Shown here: positions 21,801 through 28,346 of the stretch, piece by piece
How positions within the stretch are numbered: the stretch's first letter is position 1
Layout: every line of letters starts with the position of its first letter
DNA from: a virus
Length of the DNA stretch: 28,346 nucleotides
Reading direction: 5' to 3' (one strand)
Virus record (IMG/VR): IMGVR_UViG_3300033153_005665
Coordinates: 1-28,346 of that record
Notes under the pieces: generated by a model
What the model saw: only the letters and a program-made list of their open reading frames with translations
Told to the model about the DNA's origin: nothing
The model's database searches: none
Translations under genes and position numbers: made by a program

Positions 21801-23948
21801 AACCTTACTCCAAAATTAATTAGCCAATTAGAAAAAAGAAAGGAAGCCCTTGAAAAATTAATCGGGCCGGAAAAAACACACCTCAAGCTGACGAAAGAAC
21901 TTATCCCTAAAATAAAAGACGAAAGGACGGAGATAGAAAAACTTAATGATGAATATTGGGATTTAATGGCAAGGGTTTTTAAAGGGGAAGCGGGCTGGCA
22001 ATCACTTATTGAGCAAGCGGGTATTATAAAAGGTAAAATAAGCGCCTTAAAAGATGAATTCAGCGACCTGGACATGGCAATAGATGATGACGCTGAGGAA
22101 TGGATTGACTTGGGGGATAAGGTCAATACAGTCTTGGAAGATATGGGTTATGGGCTTGGAAGCATACCGGATAAAGTAGATGATGTGGGAGGGAAAATAA
22201 AAACCGGCTGGGGCGAAATGGCAGATGGATTACAGACTAAATGGGCTTCTACAATTAGCGGCATTTTAACAAAAACGGGCGATTTAAAAGAGAAACTTAA
22301 TAGCATGTTCGGTGCTATCAAAACTCAATTTGCAGACATGGCTGGTGAAGCATTGTCTAAATGGATGACAACAACTGCCGGGATGAAAGCGGCAGCGATT
22401 GCCTTTGCTGCCTATGTAACAGTCAACTTAGTATCTCATATATTAAAAGCTTTTGGGATTATAAAAGAAAACTGGGATGATATTTGGGATGAATTAGAAA
22501 AAGCACGGGAAATACCAGATACAGAAAAGGGAACTAAAAGACGACTTGAAGACATGGTGAACGATACAAATGAATGGACGGCAGCGATAGATGAACTGAA
22601 TAAACATTTTAATCTATTTAACAAAACAGGTGAAATGACATTTGAGGGTCAAAAATTACTCAATGATGCTTGGGCTGAGGCTATCAGTTTAGCTAAAAAA
22701 TATGGACAGGAAGGAACTAAGGCATTTGTTGATATGATTAAAAAAATGCGCGAGATGGGGTTGGAATCCGAAGTCCTGTCTGATTATATTTGGGAACAAT
22801 TATCAGCAATCCCGGATGCCTTGAGTATAATGATTAATAACATCCCTGATTTCCAAAGGATTAAGGACAGGATTGCAAAAAAGAAACTCCGGCTTGAGGA
22901 TATAGTTGACCCTGACCTTAGAACAGAATTAATAAAGGAAATAGATGTCCTGGAGGAACGGTTAGCGCGGGGTACTGAATGGGCAGGCAAGAGCCTAAAC
23001 AATACTTCAAAAATAGTTGCCGCTTCCTGGCAAGCCATGATTGCAGAGGGCAAGGGCTATATGGAAGTCCTCGATGCCATGAAAGAACCTTTGGAAGCAC
23101 TCAGACAGCGATATAAAGATTTAGGTCAAGATGTCCCTGAATTTCTTGCACCTATGTTCGACGTGCTTGAAAAAATGGAAGTAGCCCCAAAGGTTTTTGA
23201 AAACCTCGATGCTTCAAGGGCTATTTTAGAATCGCTAACAAATTCTGCCTATTTAACCCAGGATGCCTTTAATGCATTATCTAAATCAGCAGCTTCTTTT
23301 GCAAGGACAATGCTGGGGGTTACCGGAAATCTTAATGACTTTATGAATTCAGCAGAATTAACTACAAATCAAGTCCAGCAATTATTGCCGGTTGTTTCTC
23401 AGTTCGTAGGGGCAGCGGCAGTATTTGGGATGAAAATTCCTGCATGGATGAAGACGTTTGTTGGAAAACAACTTGGGATTGAAGATTTTTCAGAGTTTAA
23501 AAAGACGGCTGCTGCACAAGCCAACGCAGGAGTGGAAACGGTAAAGAAATTAGACAGAGTTGACCAAAGAATAAAAAGGCAGACCGAGAGAATGGTCAGC
23601 AAGTTTGACCAGTTGGGGGATAAATTCTATAAACACCTTGGAACAGTTATGGGTAGGGTAACGAACCGATTAGATAAGATACATAATTCTTTATCAAAAA
23701 TCGGCAGTTTTGCAACCGGTGGAATAGCATGGACTCCACAGCTTGCAACTTTGGCTGAAAATGGCCCTGAAGTAATTTTATCAAAAAGCGACTATGACCA
23801 AAAGATAGCACAGCCAAGTAACATGAATATGATGATAGAAATCCAACCGATTGTAATTCCAAGTAATGAAGGGCATATAATAAAATTCCTACAAAAAAGC
23901 ATAAAAAGGGGAAACTTTAAAATACCAATAAGTGCAGTGGGAGACTAA
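18828..23948 (+). CDS. Tape measure protein, precursor interrupted by an intein
   Basis: The 1706-codon frame encodes a tail tape measure protein that sets tail length and enters the host during infection. The N-terminal region (TADTTSFTRKMKALG, VKVSADFEQKLTNAFSVTGS, DTVFSAGEAADAMYYMA) is typical. After an intein at residues 107-503 the extein resumes with SAGWKVEQMSVALEDTLNLA, restoring the family's conserved YxASAGW motif. The spliced protein would be 1309 aa. It has two hydrophobic patches (about WIVAIAILAAALGPLGLLF, and AAIAFAAYVTVNLV), long coiled-coil stretches, and a C-terminal GGIAWTPQLATLAENGPEVI segment common to these proteins. At about 0.15 nm per residue (general rule for this family) the tail would be near 200 nm. 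ATG 18828 has AGAGGA upstream. Confidence 0.95.
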   Translation: MGMVGTVYALFTADTTSFTRKMKALGVSAGTLGKTLTMKLTAPLLLIAGAAVKVSADFEQKLTNAFSVTGSASEEVKGQMEDLARAMGKDTVFSAGEAADAMYYMACLKPDEYIITDDYRVEKIGSYKGNSVIGKNGVSQKVLKHTYRPCTEGEVLKIKPGLQLPFSVTANHPILAIKTKPCRPHQEAGKSNSPKLCKPNCSSYLRENCTKVYYEDYRPEWIEAGKLKPGYALLIPRIKKSEEIQIDWNGLGINADFYKTRYGKNLHERLDEDLAYFLGLMMGDGWVDKERISCVFNAEKDIKSKIWFIDYLKKHGYSTNERKTPGAIQVTAWSRPLAKLISKWIGKGAENKHIPKAIFQAEEKIINSFLRGYITADGYVDYENSIIGLSTISPHIAYTINYLLAKIGIVFSIGKTNGKTKMMPSGSVSDCKDLFSISTTNPDYIEKIFGIRPKKELKYQKHWIDDDYIYLPIRSIEKEKYGGFVYNLETKDNTYSTGVIVHNSAGWKVEQMSVALEDTLNLAAATQEDLAFTTNTVVSALNMFGKSASEAGAVADIYANAISNSQATLNKLGTSMSYVGPIANSLGYSIEDTTAALMGLYNKGIDASMAGTGLRMSLMKLLKPTGSAKKALKEMGLTIEDLNPQTNSLTDIVRKLEAANMDAKQAVEIFGARASAAMINLVATGGDALDGFKDKLGESGTSARMAAQQIDTLKGQWKLLTSALSEVAIQFGKILIPLLKDLINKHLKPFVQWLGSLNAGTKKWIVAIAILAAALGPLGLLFSKLTIAAGALGKAFTFLAAHPIVATIAVLLVSIPKLIKGINALSKSYKDWQEITKGSVVSLEEIISAVEKNDKAFAQWSAALMVNGNDMALVMKKLENGTLKGADAVQQLYDELKAAAKVTEEATKKESELNKIIAAATKGKHALTYSYRLLAGGVNAYCDNLIYEAKLKGNLTEKRKAEIEKIRSELTNMDLLFKAHNKITAALKDRTNLTPKLISQLEKRKEALEKLIGPEKTHLKLTKELIPKIKDERTEIEKLNDEYWDLMARVFKGEAGWQSLIEQAGIIKGKISALKDEFSDLDMAIDDDAEEWIDLGDKVNTVLEDMGYGLGSIPDKVDDVGGKIKTGWGEMADGLQTKWASTISGILTKTGDLKEKLNSMFGAIKTQFADMAGEALSKWMTTTAGMKAAAIAFAAYVTVNLVSHILKAFGIIKENWDDIWDELEKAREIPDTEKGTKRRLEDMVNDTNEWTAAIDELNKHFNLFNKTGEMTFEGQKLLNDAWAEAISLAKKYGQEGTKAFVDMIKKMREMGLESEVLSDYIWEQLSAIPDALSIMINNIPDFQRIKDRIAKKKLRLEDIVDPDLRTELIKEIDVLEERLARGTEWAGKSLNNTSKIVAASWQAMIAEGKGYMEVLDAMKEPLEALRQRYKDLGQDVPEFLAPMFDVLEKMEVAPKVFENLDASRAILESLTNSAYLTQDAFNALSKSAASFARTMLGVTGNLNDFMNSAELTTNQVQQLLPVVSQFVGAAAVFGMKIPAWMKTFVGKQLGIEDFSEFKKTAAAQANAGVETVKKLDRVDQRIKRQTERMVSKFDQLGDKFYKHLGTVMGRVTNRLDKIHNSLSKIGSFATGGIAWTPQLATLAENGPEVILSKSDYDQKIAQPSNMNMMIEIQPIVIPSNEGHIIKFLQKSIKRGNFKIPISAVGD
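19146..20336 (+). mobile_element. Intein with LAGLIDADG homing endonuclease (397 residues)
   Basis: In-frame element in the tape measure gene. N-terminal splice block begins at Cys107 (CLKPDEYIITDD). Block B has the TxxH signature T169-A-N-H172. The C-terminal end is YNLETKDNTYSTGVIVHN with penultimate His502 and terminal Asn503, followed by extein Ser504, i.e. a standard Cys...His-Asn/Ser splice arrangement. Two LAGLIDADG-type motifs, LGLMMGDGW (D284) and LRGYITADGY (D377), lie 93 residues apart and give a single-chain endonuclease. Between block B and the endonuclease is a C182-C197-C201-C209 cluster (spacing 14/3/7), which might bind zinc. Insertion is exactly between MA and SAGW of the conserved tape measure motif. 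All residues needed for splicing and cutting look intact. Confidence 0.96.
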
Positions 23949-23949
23949 A

Positions 23950-24720
23950 ATGGCTGATGAAAATATACGCTTCCTTTGGGAAAATAAATGGACTGAAGCT
24001 ACGATAACTTCAAGCTCTGAAGCTACTGGCTTCCCGGATACTAATACCCAACATCGGTGGCAAACTTATTGCTGGCAAACGACTGATGATACTGCCGAAT
24101 GGATAAAGGTTGATTTGACAACCGCCCAGAATATTAAAGCACTTGTAATAAATAACCATAATTTCACAGGAGCCGCCACGCTTAAAATCCAAGCTCATGC
24201 TGATGACGCTCATTGGGGAGCACCTGACTTAGATGATACCCTGGCAATAACGGATGGGAAGGTGGTTAAATTTTGGAGCAGTAATCAGAGTTATCGCTGG
24301 TGGAGGATCTCAATAGAAGACGCAGCCAACCCGGATACCTATATTAAAATCGGGCATGTTTTTTTAGGCAGCTATTTTGAACCGGCAGTAAATTATCAGC
24401 ACAGAACGGTAACATTAACAGACCCCTCTATTGTTAAAATGTCAACAGGGGGGCAAATTTCAGTCAATGAAAAAACCCATTATAAAACTATTAGCTATTC
24501 ATTCCCTTCTCTCACGGAAGCCGAGGTTGTTACATTAAAGTCGATTTTTGATGAGGTTGGGATTAGTAAATGCTGGTATATCTGCCAAAATGCCGGACAT
24601 TCGGATGGGGCATATACGGTTACGTTTTATGTCAGAAATACTAACAGTTGGGAAATTTCCCCATTACATCCGGCAATAGTTTACGAGAAGCTCGCAATTA
24701 CGGTGGAGACGCAAAGATAA
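23950..24720 (+). CDS. Distal tail / tail-tip protein with discoidin-like N-terminal domain
   Basis: ATG 23950 is chosen because GGGAG (23939-23943) is six bases before it; a GTG at 23932 would overlap the tape measure. The 256 aa product has an N-terminal about 130 residues reminiscent of F5/8 type C (discoidin) galactose-binding domains: ATGFPDTNTQHRWQTYCWQT, EWIKVDLTTAQNIKALVINNHNF, LKIQAHADDAHW and YRWWRISIEDAA. The remainder (HRTVTLTDPSIVKMSTGGQI, KTISYSFPSLTEAEVVTLKS, YTVTFYVRNTNS) is beta-rich. Immediately after the tape measure this is the expected distal tail protein, the hub that anchors the tip. Carbohydrate binding by the first domain is inferred from fold resemblance. Confidence 0.7.
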   Translation: MADENIRFLWENKWTEATITSSSEATGFPDTNTQHRWQTYCWQTTDDTAEWIKVDLTTAQNIKALVINNHNFTGAATLKIQAHADDAHWGAPDLDDTLAITDGKVVKFWSSNQSYRWWRISIEDAANPDTYIKIGHVFLGSYFEPAVNYQHRTVTLTDPSIVKMSTGGQISVNEKTHYKTISYSFPSLTEAEVVTLKSIFDEVGISKCWYICQNAGHSDGAYTVTFYVRNTNSWEISPLHPAIVYEKLAITVETQR

Positions 24721-24721
24721 A

Positions 24722-26182
24722 ATGGCTGAAAATGTATATCTTTTAGAGATTGAAGAAGGGCACCGAGTGGATGGGGATGGGTGGACGCAAGATGCCTATA
24801 TCTATTTGGCATATGTTGCAGACGATGAGATAAGGAAATATTCAGCTGGTTTAGCTTATATTGATAAATTTGGTTCAGCAGGTGCGGGAGATGGGCAGTT
24901 TAACAATGCTCATGACGTATGTTCTGATAAGACATATCTTTACACGATAGAAACTATAAACGATAGAGTGCAAAAGTTTTTAAGCTCGGATTTTTCTTTT
25001 GATTCAAAATTAGGCTCAGGCGGTGCTGGGGATGGGGAATTTGCTAACGCACAGGGGATTTGTACAGATGGGACTTATCTTTATGTAGCTGATACTGGAA
25101 ACAACCGTATCCAGAAATTGAATTGCTCAGACTTAGCTTATGTAGCTAAGATTGGCTCTGTCGGCTCAGGTGATAATGAGTTCAGCAACCCTATAGGGAT
25201 TTGCACAGATGGGACTTATGTTTATATTGCTGATGTTAATAATAACCGCATAAAAAAACACAACTGCTCTGATTTGGCTTATGTGGCTAAAGTAGGTAGT
25301 TCTGGTTCAGGAAATGACCAGTTTACAAGTCCACGGGGAATTTGTACTGACGGCACGTATGTTTATGTAATTGATAATAATGATAGGATTAACAAAAGGA
25401 ATTGTTCGGATTTAACATATGTTTCAAAGAGGGGGAGTAATGGGTCGGGCGATGATGAGTTCCATAATCCAAAAGATATAGAAGTTGATGACTCTGGCGT
25501 ATATCTCTTTATTTCGGATGATGGGAACAAGAGGGTAAAGAAACATAAATGCTCAGACTTAACTTATGTTGATGAGGTAAGCGTTGCCTCTGTCGCTTCT
25601 TATGGCATTGGCTTTGAGGGACAGAATAGCTATTACATCTCCCACATTGAAGGCGAGCCGTCAAAAGTTGAGGAAGATGGGGTTGCCTTAACTGAGCGGG
25701 GGTCTTTGGCTTTATGTAATGACAATGCCGGAAGCTGGTACTGGGATTCTGCTAATACAAGGCTTTATGTTCACACAACCGGCTCAGACGATCCTGCAGG
25801 CTATATCATCATAGCTTATTTTTGGGAGTATCTGACCAATGCTCAATATGTAGACGAGGACATTGTTTTTAATGGAAATGTTTATTTGCCGTACTTAAAC
25901 GCTGATGATATACCGGATGTAACAAATGAAACTTCCGGCTATCAGGAAGGGGGGACAAGACAGAGCTTTGGCTCGATAAAAATAATAAATGCTGATGGGA
26001 GATATGATACAAGGCTTACGGATTATATTTATGAAGCTAAAAAAATCATCCTAAAAGCCGGAATAAAAGGCGGAAATTATGCAAGTTATAGCACCTACTG
26101 GATAGGCTGGACGGGTGGCATAGGCTGGAGTGAGGAGGCTATTGAAATTGATATTGAGGATTTAAGGGTGCAACATGCTTAA
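24722..26182 (+). CDS. Tail-tip protein with an NHL-type beta-propeller
   Basis: The 486 aa product starts one base after the preceding gene. Residues about 25-288 are six NHL-like blades with an exact 47-residue period in the middle (GICTDGTYVYIADVNNNRIK, then CSDLAYVAKVGSSGSG). The N-terminal strand (MAENVYLLEIEEGH...) and the section after the propeller (YYISHIEGEPSKVEEDGVAL, SWYWDSANTRLYVHTTGSDD, QSFGSIKIINADGRYDTRLT) look like the two halves of a conventional tail-tip protein. The propeller therefore appears inserted as a module. Propellers of this kind in other proteins bind proteins, RNA or sugars, so a role in receptor contact is plausible but not proven. It overlaps the next gene by eight bases. 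Confidence 0.8.
   Translation: MAENVYLLEIEEGHRVDGDGWTQDAYIYLAYVADDEIRKYSAGLAYIDKFGSAGAGDGQFNNAHDVCSDKTYLYTIETINDRVQKFLSSDFSFDSKLGSGGAGDGEFANAQGICTDGTYLYVADTGNNRIQKLNCSDLAYVAKIGSVGSGDNEFSNPIGICTDGTYVYIADVNNNRIKKHNCSDLAYVAKVGSSGSGNDQFTSPRGICTDGTYVYVIDNNDRINKRNCSDLTYVSKRGSNGSGDDEFHNPKDIEVDDSGVYLFISDDGNKRVKKHKCSDLTYVDEVSVASVASYGIGFEGQNSYYISHIEGEPSKVEEDGVALTERGSLALCNDNAGSWYWDSANTRLYVHTTGSDDPAGYIIIAYFWEYLTNAQYVDEDIVFNGNVYLPYLNADDIPDVTNETSGYQEGGTRQSFGSIKIINADGRYDTRLTDYIYEAKKIILKAGIKGGNYASYSTYWIGWTGGIGWSEEAIEIDIEDLRVQHA
24794..25585 (+). repeat. NHL blade repeats, 141-bp period
   Basis: Corresponding codons for the GIC-TDGTY motif start at 25055, 25196 and 25337, exactly 141 bases (47 codons) apart. 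Flanking blades are more diverged. DNA in the middle blades is highly similar, pointing to fairly recent unit duplication or gene conversion. Confidence 0.85.
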
Positions 26183-27686
26183 TACAATAATCCCAACAAA
26201 GCGATATAATACAACCGACTACCCAAACCTTGAAGAACGGGCTGACGGTATGCCAATTCCTTTATGCTATGGGGCTGTTACAAATATCACTCCAGTCATA
26301 ATTGACCAGGTGACACATAAATATAAAATATGCAGCAATACGCTCGCCTCCATTGATGAGGTGCGGGCTGACGGGGTGGCTTTAACCGGAGGCGGGACTG
26401 ACTACACAGCCGACCTTGCTAATGGTGAATTTACCTTTGACACAGGCTCACCCTTATGTACAGCCGGCACGACCTATTATATGATATGGACTGCGGATTT
26501 TGCTATAAGCGGGTCAGATTATATCTGGGTAGTTTCTAGGGATAATAGTTTTTATGGCAATGGTACGATGTATTTTATTAATGGGGCTGATGCCTGGAGT
26601 GACCAGGCGGTTGATGCAACATTTAAAATATATGGACGCAAAGTTCCAAGCGGATCAGAGGAATTATTAGTAGATTGTTCATCTACGGCGGGGGGCGTGC
26701 AGAATAATGGATTGAGAAGCCATGCAGATAGAACGAAAATAGCCCAAAGTTTTAAAATTCCAGGCTCGGGGGATTATTATATTACGAAGATTCAATGGAA
26801 GACGAGGAAAATAGGCGCACCCGTAGGTGATGCCTGGATAGAAATACACAGCGACCAGGTGGGAACACAGGTCGGGGCAAACTCGGCAAAGGTTGATGTA
26901 AGCACCCTTCATACAGCTGCATATTGGCAAGGGTATTCAATTTGGAGTGTTATAAATGCCGAGGATATAAAGGTTGACGCTACAGGTGAATATAATCAGG
27001 TTGATGATATTTTAGACGATGTATTGCAAAACGTATTAAATGTTGATTCTGGCGATATTGACGCTGCTGCCCTTGCTGCTTTAGGGGCTGCCAGGACTCA
27101 AAATTTAGCTGCGTATATTGACAGCGAAAGGAAATTTCAATCCTTTGTTGAAAAGTTGGAAGCGGGACAGTTATTTAAATTTTTAACTAAACTTGACGAT
27201 ACCTATACTGTAACTTTTTATACTGCCGGAGCTGCTGATATATCGTTGACTGATGAAGATTTTATATCCTTTACTTCTTATCGGGATTTATCAGCGGTTT
27301 ATAAAACGATAAAAGTAAAATACAAGGAAAATCCTACAGACCAAACTTTTAATGTTGCCGAAGCTTCATCTACTATAGCCGAGCATATTTATAAAAATAA
27401 CAAAACGCTTGAAGTCGAAACTTATCTTGTGGATTCTGCCGATGCTGCTACACTAGCAAGTGATTATATAGGATTACTTGAATATCCTCAGCGGTATATA
27501 GAGTTTGAGGTTGCCGGCTATGGGTGGGATCTAATTCCTACGAAAAAAGTATCTATAACAAGGACAAGGGGGGATAATACAAGCGGCACTTTTAGCAGCG
27601 TTATATTCAGGATTTTATCTATAAGAAAAAGCCTTTCACGGGGAACAACAAAAATGTTAGCTGTGTTGGATACACAGACATATTAG
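26175..27686 (+). CDS. Second tail-tip / baseplate protein (503 aa)
   Basis: The 503 aa product overlaps the propeller gene by eight bases. Its start, IIPTKRYNTTDYPNLEERADG, followed by PIPLCYGAVTNITPVIID and two beta-rich domains (DGVALTGGGTDYTADLANGE; DYYITKIQWKTRKIGAP), fits tail-tip proteins. A middle acidic helical segment (DDILDDVLQNVLNVDSGDID) and a C-terminal module with DLSAVYKTIKVKYKENP, EVETYLVDSADAATLASDYI and PQRYIEFEVAGYGWDLIPTK resemble the gp27-like baseplate-hub strand order common to tail-associated proteins. I do not identify an enzyme (no peptidase or muramidase motif is evident). Likely part of the tail-tip complex with the two preceding genes. Confidence 0.7.
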   Translation: MLNTIIPTKRYNTTDYPNLEERADGMPIPLCYGAVTNITPVIIDQVTHKYKICSNTLASIDEVRADGVALTGGGTDYTADLANGEFTFDTGSPLCTAGTTYYMIWTADFAISGSDYIWVVSRDNSFYGNGTMYFINGADAWSDQAVDATFKIYGRKVPSGSEELLVDCSSTAGGVQNNGLRSHADRTKIAQSFKIPGSGDYYITKIQWKTRKIGAPVGDAWIEIHSDQVGTQVGANSAKVDVSTLHTAAYWQGYSIWSVINAEDIKVDATGEYNQVDDILDDVLQNVLNVDSGDIDAAALAALGAARTQNLAAYIDSERKFQSFVEKLEAGQLFKFLTKLDDTYTVTFYTAGAADISLTDEDFISFTSYRDLSAVYKTIKVKYKENPTDQTFNVAEASSTIAEHIYKNNKTLEVETYLVDSADAATLASDYIGLLEYPQRYIEFEVAGYGWDLIPTKKVSITRTRGDNTSGTFSSVIFRILSIRKSLSRGTTKMLAVLDTQTY

Positions 27687-27695
27687 GTTAAATAA

Positions 27696-28346
27696 ATGCC
27701 AGGACGTAAATTTTTAAGTAAAGAAAAATTTGAGGCATTTGTACGCAATCTAAACCGCAGATTATACCGTATGGAAACGGGGGTTTCCAGTTATCCAGGA
27801 TTAGTTACAGGCCATCACGAAAACCACGAAGAAGGCGGCAGCGATATGCTTGACACCGGCATCGCTGATACTGATTTAATAAAAGTAGATGGTAGCCCTG
27901 CTGATGATGAGTTTGCCAAATGGACAGCTGCGGGATTAGAGGGGCGGACTTATGCTGAAACGCTTGATGATTTGTCAGGGGAAGCAACAGCAACTTTTGA
28001 TTGGAATAATCAAAACCTTACTAAAATAAACTATTCAGAAATTCACAGTATAGCAGACCCAGGCGCTCCTGGAGCTGGATATGTCAGGTTTTTTGCCAAC
28101 AATGAACATTTAATCGGGCTTACATCAGATGATAGCTGGCATGATTTATCAGCCGGAGCAAAGGGGGTAAGCTCTTGTATCCATGAATTTATAGCCGTTA
28201 CCGATGCGGGGGGATTGAATATAACCTGGAGCGCAGGCAAAATATTTGACGCTGAGATTACAGGCGGGAGTCAAATTATTGATATCCCAGCACAACCTGT
28301 AAATCAGGCCTGCGCTGCATCTGAATTAAATTATTTATTTTATGAC
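27696..28346 (+). CDS. Tail fibre-like protein, N-terminal 217 residues (runs off the window)
   Basis: ATG 27696 starts ten bases after the previous stop and the frame is open to the last base. The N-terminus is basic and helical (GRKFLSKEKFEAFVRNLNRR), then GLVTGHHENHEEGGSDMLD, a histidine/acid/GGSD motif common near the attachment end of phage tail fibres. It continues with beta-type segments such as TFDWNNQNLTKINYSEIHSI and ADPGAPGAGYVRFFANNEH, which are frequent in fibre shafts. No SD is evident, only TTAGG, so coupling to the preceding gene is likely. Receptor-binding parts would be beyond the window. Confidence 0.7.
   Translation, partial: MPGRKFLSKEKFEAFVRNLNRRLYRMETGVSSYPGLVTGHHENHEEGGSDMLDTGIADTDLIKVDGSPADDEFAKWTAAGLEGRTYAETLDDLSGEATATFDWNNQNLTKINYSEIHSIADPGAPGAGYVRFFANNEHLIGLTSDDSWHDLSAGAKGVSSCIHEFIAVTDAGGLNITWSAGKIFDAEITGGSQIIDIPAQPVNQACAASELNYLFYD

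Noticed and set aside
25055-25480. CRISPR-like or satellite repeats
   Set aside because: The regular 141-bp units are fully explained by in-frame 47-residue NHL blades with no unique spacers.

Overview
The window is a contiguous piece of the virion-structure region of a tailed, long non-contractile-tailed (siphovirus-type) bacteriophage or prophage. All recognisable genes lie on the + strand, packed end to end with 1-13 nt overlaps (ATGA, TAATG, TTGA junctions) or short gaps with strong GGAGG-type ribosome binding sites, as in a phage late operon. No integrase, repressor, replication, lysis enzyme or tRNA gene is visible, so lifestyle and host cannot be fixed from this piece. The codon pattern is moderately AT-leaning by eye, and the strong Shine-Dalgarno sites indicate a bacterial host. 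I cannot name the host phylum.

Layout. 1-126: C-terminus of an unidentified gene. 126-7363: packaging and head module: large terminase, HK97-type portal, a 99 aa unknown, Mu gpF/SPP1 gp7-type minor head protein, a 58 aa basic protein, a protease-zinc ribbon-scaffold fusion, and an HK97-fold major capsid protein. 7374-13259: an enlarged accessory head region: a putative decoration protein, two tandem lysine-rich paralogues, a beta-sandwich protein bracketed by long RNA hairpins, a duplicated zinc-ribbon protein, two proteins with signal-peptide-like N-termini (one with YadA-head-like repeats), and two small membrane or coiled-coil proteins. 13272-15948: connector and neck genes: a gp6-like connector carrying two copies of an inserted domain, head closure, a 130 aa neck-region protein, gp10-like tail completion, and tail terminator. 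15948-17608: a sulfotransferase-like gene and a family-2-type glycosyltransferase between tail terminator and tail tube. 17610-28346: tail module: tail tube, tail assembly chaperone with a -1 frameshift, tape measure interrupted by a 397-residue intein with a LAGLIDADG endonuclease, a discoidin-like distal tail protein, a tail-tip protein carrying an NHL beta-propeller, a second tail-tip protein, and the start of a fibre gene.

Most of the backbone is ordinary siphovirus morphogenesis. The parts most worth attention are: (i) the translationally integrated sulfotransferase/glycosyltransferase pair, which suggests sulfated-glycan modification of virion or host surface; (ii) the intein at the conserved tape-measure motif, with an unusual four-cysteine insert; (iii) the secreted-type repeat protein cassette between head and connector genes; (iv) duplicated insert domains in the connector; (v) a near-exact 141-bp-period propeller in a tail-tip protein; and (vi) a set of long hairpins just upstream of ribosome binding sites. 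All functional statements rest on reading motifs and gene order; no database search was possible.
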